From assembly GCA_002633025.1 (NCBI GenBank), contig NMRB01000072.1, positions 1 through 64,000 of the forward strand: 64,000 nucleotides of DNA, read 5' to 3'. How positions within the stretch are numbered: the first letter of the stretch is position 1; every line of letters starts with the position of its first letter. The notes beneath the pieces were generated by a model that saw only the letters and a list, made by a program, of their open reading frames with translations, made no database searches and was not told the DNA's origin. The translations under genes and the position numbers were made by a program. Shown piece by piece: positions 56,285 to 64,000 of the stretch. This stretch comes from Notospermus geniculatus (Eukaryota; Nemertea; Pilidiophora; Heteronemertea; Lineidae).

Positions 56285-59200
56285 TTACGATCGAGGCATT
56301 CATCATTTCAAATGAGTTATAGCGCGCACTCTTTTGTCTTTTCTGGGCCAGAAAAGAAGTAATACTGAAAGATTTGTGAGGAGAATACTGGAGATGGACC
56401 GTTGTCCCATTTTCACCCGTATCATGCGCGCCCCATAACTGTGTAATCTGTCAGAAAGAGTTATTGGAACATAATAGCTATAGAACACGGAAATCCTCTC
56501 GACACGATATGAAGCTATTCAATACAATATCGATGAAAACTCCTCTTTTTTATAGATCATTCAACTCCGCAACATACCAATGCAGTCGTGGTGCACAAAA
56601 CCAATACACATGTCTTGTCCCCATTTACGGTCACTTGTGACAAGGGGTGTCCACCTGACTCTAAACCATGTACGTTTTGGTACCCTCGATGGTCTTCTTA
56701 TGCAGTGGACAGTGTTTGTACATAACTTACATTCTGATATTAAAAACTGGCCTGTTATTGTTTTTGGTGACGCTGTTGAGCACCCTGCAGCTTGTATTCA
56801 TGATGTAATAGGAGCAGTCAGCCGCGCTTATTGCTAACAGATGGCAGCACAGTCTTAGCGGACCAAATGTACAGGAAATCTATTATGATCGCTGCTCGAT
56901 CGATAATAACTGGGTCCGCTAGATGCATTGAATTGGGCCCTAGTGACACCTAGTGGTCAACTCGCTGACAGCTCCTATTGACCCAACTCTTGCTTTCTTC
57001 ATCTCGTTCAGTAGAACTTAGCAATGATTGACACAGTTTGGTGGCTAATATGAAGTCATTCCCTTCAGTGACGAAAACCCAGGCAGTTCTAGTGTGCCCT
57101 CTGACGAGTTGCAATAGGCGAATCCTCGGGAAGAAAGAGTCTCGTCAATGCTTGTCGTACGTGGTCACATTTTTCGTTAGATTTTCTGAATATGGCCTAT
57201 ATCTACTGCGATTCCATAGAGCTACACGGTACATTCGTACAAGGCGGTTACAAAGCTTCACGAAGGGTTCGCGACCGTGGCTTCTGACTAGATGTTGCAC
57301 TCACAGGCCCTGAGAGGCAAGCCTGAGGTAGACACTGTCACTTGCGCCTCCCAGTAGCCACGGGATGGCCTCTGATCTTTGCCACCTGGGTTTGTAATCA
57401 ATGGAACGACATTTAGTACGTTTTTTATTACTAAGGTGTACATGTAGATGATGAGGTGTTATCACGATCATTGCAACCGGTAGACGATGAGATGGCGTTA
57501 CAACGCACTTGGAATCATCACCTATACTTCCCGTTAAGAGACAAGCCCAAATCACGAACGTGGTGATGTTCCGGTCCATTACAACGTACCAAGTGACCTG
57601 GTCGGCGTTGATTAGATCAGCTTCTCTCTTATTGAATGGTATCGATGATGTCAACTATCATCACGCACCGAATAAAGCACGTTCACTCCCTGACAATGAA
57701 AATGACATTATCAACGTACTGGCTAGATTCATCATGGGATGATAGCCATTAGCGTGTACTCTACGACGAGAGAACTTGAAATCTACTTCGAAAAGCACTT
57801 CATTTAGATTTACGCCGGGTTATGTTCCTAAAGTTCCGGTTCAACAGATTCGCTTTGGGGTCAGATGTAACACTGTCTAAAGGTAAGGGGTCAATAAAGC
57901 TCACCTAACGTTCGTTTTCGATTTTTGTCAGGTCACTGATCATCTTCGGACATCTTGTGCATTCAATACTGATATCGACACGCACTTATTGAAAATTTAG
58001 CCATCGAGGCAAACATGACGAAGAAGAGCGGAAAGGAAAACATGAAATCCTGAACGGTGCTTTTGTCATGGCGTTTGGTTGTTTATCGAGAAGACTCTAT
58101 TGAAGTCGACTGTGCTAATGTTGAACACATTGGAAACGGAAATGTGGGGTGTACAAGGAGGGGTACTTGCACCCTTGCCCTGAAAAGATATTTCAAGCAA
58201 GTTGCATTGAAAGAAGCAGATCGGGGGGGGGGCATTACATGGTACGACCCAACTCACCCAAGGGCAGTTTCTGAGGTCATCTGTAATCTGAAGAAATCAC
58301 AGCTGATTAACTCCAACCAATAAAATTACACACTTTAGGACTGAAATATACTGAATTTCTCTGCGTCCGGTTAGCGGCAAAAACCGACATTTACGGCATA
58401 ATATGAGTAGTTAGTAGTAACCAGCTGCAATTTACGAAATCCATAGTCTTCACGTTGGAACACTCGCCAGCGGATATTTTTGTCAGACTACCCGTCTCTG
58501 ATTTCAATTTGCGGTCCTCCACATGAATACCCTAATGCTGGGGGCAATAACAAATCGTATTAAGCGAGGTTTTGCGTTCGTCAACAATTACCGTGCGAAC
58601 CAGTGGATGGACGGGATGAAGGACAACAAAGCTCGGCGTCAGTGTTTCAGGTTTTTAAAGGTCTTCCAATTATGCAAATCAAACTGCATTTACTGGACCA
58701 CGCTCTCTTATTTTTGCGAGTACGATCAAGCTATCGCAGTGAATTTGATGAAAATAAACTGAGGGTCGAACCTAGGAACTTTGGGTTGACAGTCCTGAGT
58801 TGTACCTACCTAGGCACCACGGGACGGAGAAGTGACTTACATTTCTTCCCATACGAAAAGGGTTGACGGTGAACATTCTCTCTATCAGCATTTCATACTT
58901 GTTCGAAAAAAAATACTGAACAATATCAGGGAAATGTTGCATGTTGGTCGCGAATCGCCAATTAGCGATGCCTTATACGTGTACTGGCATAGCATGTTGG
59001 ATTTGGTTAACGCAAATCTTCGCTGAAGCGGACGAAAAACTGTCCCGATCAGGGAAGGACGTTCATCTGAAGCGCTTGTTAACTTCTATGGCACTTTTTA
59101 GTCGAGTTACATCCAAGCAAGTAATCATATTTGTGTATAATGGGTGATTTTGCAAAAAAAGCCAGACGGATGTAGCTATTGCCTGACCTTCCGACAATAT

Positions 59201-62200
59201 GACTTGATTAAAGCGGGAACGTATGGAACCGAAAGTGCACAATGAAAATTAAGTAAAATTTCGGCAATTAAGACTATTGTTTGACCTGCAGGTGATGTCC
59301 GTTGCAATCGACATGAGCTTCAGCGGAGGAGGTTGGCAATGTGGGGGGGGGGGTCGAATATCGAGGAATCGTATCATAATTGAGAATTTCGACTAGTCTA
59401 TTCTCTGGCGCCTTTGCTTGGGAGAATGCCAGTTCGATTCCTGTCTAATTTACGCATCTGGAGTATTTTATGAACACTTGCCAAAACTGATAAGCGAAGC
59501 TGTGATGGGCAACGTATATCTGTCTTCAATGGTTTGTGAGAAAGCTAGAATAAATGTGTTAGTACTCAGTGGATCATCGTGGTATGTTTGTAAATGCATA
59601 CGGGCTCCATTTAGTTTTTTTCAAAGTTCGCCGACGTAAATATGCATTCTCTATGTAACTAAACACCAATAACTTCTTGAAAAAGTTTACCGAAATCACC
59701 TACGAGAGATACGAGGGTAATCATTGTCAGAGATATCGATAGGTTTGGATTTACGGGAGCCATATTTCTGCCTGTACAGCATCATGTCATTCCTGACGGG
59801 GAGACTCTCCTTCCATCAGATAACACAAATCTTTTTTAAAGATAAACGTGGATCAGAATGTGAAATGGGCTTAAAATTCTCGTTTTTTTTCCGAAAAACA
59901 ACATCTGCTGTTGAAGAATGTTGTAAAGTACATGTATTTCCATGTGCAGTTCGTAAATTGTGGCAAAAAGCCGACCTGTTTAAAAAAAGTGCTGGAGCAC
60001 GTACAATGTATATCCTGCATTATAAATCCACCCGAGTAGTCTTGGTGTCGCAAGAAACCTGTCAGTTCGTTTCGTTTCAGTGTGAAAAACTCCAGAAGAA
60101 CAATCTGCAAAGGACTGGCGATAGCACAGATTGGCCAACGAGCTGTGGTCTTTGGAGACAAAAAGTCACACGATTCAAACTTGACTCGGTCTCAGCTAGT
60201 GAATCTGATTTGATATATTCACGAAACAAGTCGACCTTCCTTGTTCTTGTCAAGGCCCTGCCAGCCCGAAGCGATAAATGTGATAACGCTTCTTCTACAA
60301 AGAAGAATGATGCTTTATATGTTATCATCTAATAACCTGACTGTTATTGTTACCGACTCCAATTTGTGGATAAAACCGGGGAACTAAGGGCAGCACAAGC
60401 CTTTGGGAATGAGATGTGCTATGTAGCTCACGTCGTTCGGGAAATTATTGAGGTGATATTCCGCAGAACACTCCTAAGGCCTCGGAACGGTCATGGCAGT
60501 CATGTGCAAGATTTGATGAACTGGCGTGACTATCTGAGGCAGTTTTGAATCTTTGAATGTTGTTCCTTGCATGAAGCTCTGCCTCAGTTGTCCCTTGACA
60601 CCATACCCGCCCTAGCCGATCTTAAAGGGCGGGCTCTTCTCCCAAACATGACGTACAAAAAAGACCCTTCTCTCAAATGCCCTACGAATGGTAAATTTGA
60701 ACATGAGAAAATGGGAGTTGGTCTCCAACCAGCTTTGATCTTACTCCGTGATACCATATCGAAGTTCAAAGTGATAAATCAAGCATAATTTTATCTATCT
60801 TCAATTTCGTCATGTTATTCGTTCCATGTTATGCCAATTACGTGGCAATAGAACGTATCTCGTGAGAGTTTGGCGAGTTATTAGCGATACTTGTATAATC
60901 ACGTACTAGGAAGTGATTCAGCTACATCGCGGTTAATTCTGGAGTTCACCATGTACGTATATCACAATTTGTAAAACGATTCGGATTCATGATAGTATAG
61001 CTCAGTATTTAAACTGACAGATTCACTTTAACCTGGCAGATTTTATTACTATCTTCTTCAACTTTATCTATATTTTTGTCTACTTTATCTATATTTTTGT
61101 CTCATAGCCTCCTCTCTACTGATATAAGCTTTATCTTGACCTCCTTCAATCTGAAAATGAGCAGATGCCTGGCCAAAAAAAAAGAAAGCGAACGATAGCC
61201 TACGGTGCCTCTTGATGTGCACAAGCAAAATAGTTGTGAATTAATTTTCCACTTGGCGTTACTGAGGGCGAAGCAGTAAAGAATGGTCATCCCTTCTGTC
61301 TCAGGTCAGTTGAGATCTCTCATCAATACAATACCAACATCTCGAGAATGCAGTTTTTCCAACACATCAGTTCCTAAGGTGTGCAGGTTAATGTCTGAAT
61401 AGTTATTGTTCCTTGAGAACCATGATAAATACCCATGGGCCTGCTGGGTCTCCCCATCTGCATTCAGAATTCTTGTTGAACTACAGAGTGTTCGATTTTC
61501 TACCCAACAGGAATGTAAATAAGTCTATAGCAACTTCAAATGGTAAATCATTGTTCCAAAAAGTTTGGCGTGTTGATTACACTACAAACAGCCGTTGTTT
61601 CATGTATTTACCGATATCTAACCTAAAGGTGGTAGCAACATGAATACCCGGAAGTAATGTCACCTTAAAAGTGAATTACTTCAAAATTAGCGATCTGCTA
61701 ATGCTAGATACAATAGAGAATCCGACAGACGAAACACAATCACAATGCCGAAGCGTCTAGACCACTTTTTACTCAATCGAAGAATGTTTGAAATGTCATG
61801 AATGTATTGACTGATTACATGAAAAAGTTGCAACCTGTATTCTTTCAAAGTGCGATATCTCCCAATAGACATATTTCACAAATGGTATAAAAACTGCTCC
61901 ACCTATCAGATCTGTATTAAATGGCATATTTATGTTCACGTTCATCGCTTCCTTCACACGTCTAATCTGTTTTTCGCGATAGAAGAAATTAAAATTGAAA
62001 ACAACAGAGTACAATGTACCTGATCTCGTCAGCTCTAAGATATAATATAGTCTTTGCCTTTATGCTTAACCAGTCTTCAATAGTAGTGTAATGCTGTTGG
62101 TTCCTTACGGAAGGTTACACTCTTTGTTCATTCTCTGAACTCTATGGAAGACCACTAGCCAGCCTAAGCCAAGCAAGGACGCGGAGATTAACTCATCCCA

Positions 62201-62465
62201 CGGCAGTTTACCCTTCTTCTTCAACCCACGGCAGAAAGCAATCAAGGATAAGAGAGAACTTGTACAACAAACATCGGCCATTGCCTGATTAAATATAGGA
62301 TGAACTAGTATCCTCTAGGAGGATTGTCCCGGTGCTGTACCAGCATGGTGGATCAGCCTTGTTCTATAACTCTCTTCAAAGGCTGATGAAAGGATGTCCA
62401 AAATATTCAAGTAGACCAAAGTCTTTTAGAAGTCTTCAGAAATTGTAAGTCATTCCAATGAAACA
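56285..62465. other. About 6.2 kb with no recognised gene
   Basis: The longest frame is 202 codons at 59724-60332 (+), with no domain, no signal peptide and average composition. G runs occur at about 58223-58232 and 59343-59353, and a 20-base TTTATCTATATTTTTGTC unit is doubled at about 61063-61101. A short inverted pair TAGCGGACC / GGGTCCGCTA lies at about 56857-56921. No SINE or clear MITE otherwise. Confidence 0.4.
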
Positions 62466-62630
62466 TTAGGCCACAAAAAAATTACTCGCCAGACGCCAAA
62501 AAATCCGCCCGACCACGATTTTTTTTACTATTTGAAAAAAATCGCGCAAAAAATCGTTAACCTCCCTCCCGACCCTAAAAATTTGAAGTGACCGGACGCT
62601 AAACAAGTAATTTTTTTTATGTGGCCTTAA
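62466..62630. mobile_element. TIR MITE with ATTAAGGCCACA-type ends
   Basis: Left ATTAGGCCACAAAAAAATTA and right end on minus ATTAAGGCCACATAAAAAAA pair imperfectly and continue to GACGCC/AGCGTCC. The interior has A/T runs and CGACC blocks. 165 bp. The 81-codon minus frame across it is incidental. Confidence 0.75.
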
Positions 62631-64000
62631 TGAAGTCCGTAACATTGAGTACGTACCGTACACAAAGTAATGTACAGATGTGGGGATAATCAACCGCTTT
62701 CCCCTAATCAATTGACTATCACGTCAAATCGTCCAAAGCTTTCCAATAATTATTCTGCTTCGGTAAATTTAGTTGCAATAAACGTGTAACAAGCCACAAA
62801 GCGTAAAACGAAGTTGCAGGCAAGGGACATCGCCACGATATCGGGCGTCCAAACAAGCAGCCCACGCGGTACACAGCAAGCCTACTTCCATACTTTGATG
62901 ATTGAGTGATTAACGTAGCATGCGCCGAAATTGGCAGATGAATCTACCAAGTGTTTCGTGCAGACGATGATACCAGAAATCAAATACATGTATCAGGAAG
63001 ACAAGAGGAGATGAACGTTGACGAATGATTTGTTTTTGTAAACATCACGCATACGCCTGCCGTCTGTATTACATTCCGCCCCAATCTTGACTGAAAACGA
63101 ACTTACTTTTTTGCATCCTGTTTATCCGGATGATTCACTTGCAAAAAGCAGTTGTTTTGACTTGATATTTTGCTACTTGGAGATAATATACGGTTGGTGA
63201 AAGTATCCGAACTTGCAAAAATATGTCACAAACAGGCATCAGAAAAAGTCGTTTGGGATCAAGCAGGCGGCCGCCTGAGACCCAGAGCAAACTGGTCGAA
63301 GAACTATCGTTGATTCGTAACTGCAGTAGCCATCAAACCCCTTGTGATCAATTAAGTGAAGCCCTTCTCGCTGATTGCGTTTATATATTGATATTCTATT
63401 AGTCTTCATGCAAGTGTTTTTGCGCCAAAGATCGCCATCTCGAACTTTGCGTAGGAACATTGCGCACTCAGTCGTCCGTTGAAGATCGTGGCCAAAGATA
63501 ACATATACCACTTTCCGCCTTCTAGTGATAGATAGTCTCAAGGGGTCTTCTTAATCACACAGTCAATTTTCCGGGCGCTCGGTAAAGCCGAAATTCGCCT
63601 TGGTCTCAAAATACAAATTTATAGCGATAAAGCAATTCCAGTTGGGTGCTAAACTGGTCTATGGCAGCGGTAAATCAGCCTCGGGATCTGACATACATGA
63701 AGAAGATAGGTTTGCATCGCTTGTTGGGAACGCGGGAATGATTAGCCAGTGCTTGTTTTAGGGAACCACTCCGGCAGCTCGTGGGGAACTTCCACAGTAT
63801 TGTCACAAGCATTCTGCCGATTTTTGCTGCTTTCGCGTCCTGGAGGCAAGAACTTCAATGAGCTCACACCACACAAATAATTCCCTTACAATAAGTGCAC
63901 TCCATCCGGATCGACAGCCAGCCACGACTTCAGTGGGCAGGTGCATCCTCACAGTTGTTCATCCTAAAACACCAACCTAATCTAATCAATGATTTCCTGA
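62631..64000. other. Right-edge intergenic stretch, nothing recognised
   Basis: A minus frame of 100 codons at 63239-63541 has no recognisable motif. No repeat or RNA found to the window end. Confidence 0.4.

Noticed and set aside
59724-60332. Longest plain open frame, 202 codons
   Set aside because: No domain, motif or splice context. A single frame of this length can arise by chance in 64 kb. A homology search and RNA-seq would settle it.

Overview
The window looks like nuclear DNA from an invertebrate animal: low gene density, AT-rich, GT-AG introns, many short palindromic transposon relics and tRNA-derived SINE pieces. The one confident gene is an orexin/hypocretin-type receptor, a family found in chordates, hemichordates and echinoderms (allatotropin receptors in protostomes). 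High heterozygosity and many hairpin MITEs would suit a marine invertebrate deuterostome such as amphioxus. The species is inference; the sequence alone does not prove it.

Gene content. On the minus strand, five exons between 26442 and 52003 join in frame into a 423-residue seven-helix receptor. Exon 1 (51560-52003) is 23.4 kb from exon 2 (27748-28120). Exons 3 to 5 lie close together (27305-27470, 26855-26973, 26442-26611). All four introns are GT-AG, phases agree, and the start is fixed by an in-frame stop 42 nt upstream. A GC-rich open frame at 1-149 on the minus strand may be the first coding exon of a gene leaving the left edge. No other protein gene, functional tRNA or rRNA is supported.

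Layout. 1-12.8 kb: possible left exon, two copies of one tRNA-SINE, several foldback MITEs (families A, B, C and a P1 palindrome), the first allelic duplication (7035-8294), a small CCACCGCGGTGG tandem array and a 68-base gap. 12.9-24 kb: mostly unique sequence with two true-looking tandem duplications (16131-17647, 21476-23552), a second SINE-like tRNA relic and four MITEs. 24.5-25 kb: a 0.5 kb foldback. 26.4-52 kb: the receptor gene, whose intron 1 holds most of the repeats and a 3.4 kb duplicated block (41719-48572). 52-64 kb: upstream DNA with three TIR elements near 53-54 kb, another duplicated block (54860-56284), then about 6 kb with nothing recognised and one last MITE.

Two things stand out. 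First, three duplications share the arrangement copy, single N, copy. These look like two haplotypes placed end to end by the assembler, so they act as built-in allele comparisons. Two of them show a MITE present in one copy and absent in the other, with a readable or nearly readable empty site. Second, several otherwise different palindromic families begin with similar bases (roughly GGGNCNTATT followed by A-rich sequence), suggesting mobilisation by one unseen transposase group. Motif and arm boundaries were read by eye; identity values were not computed.
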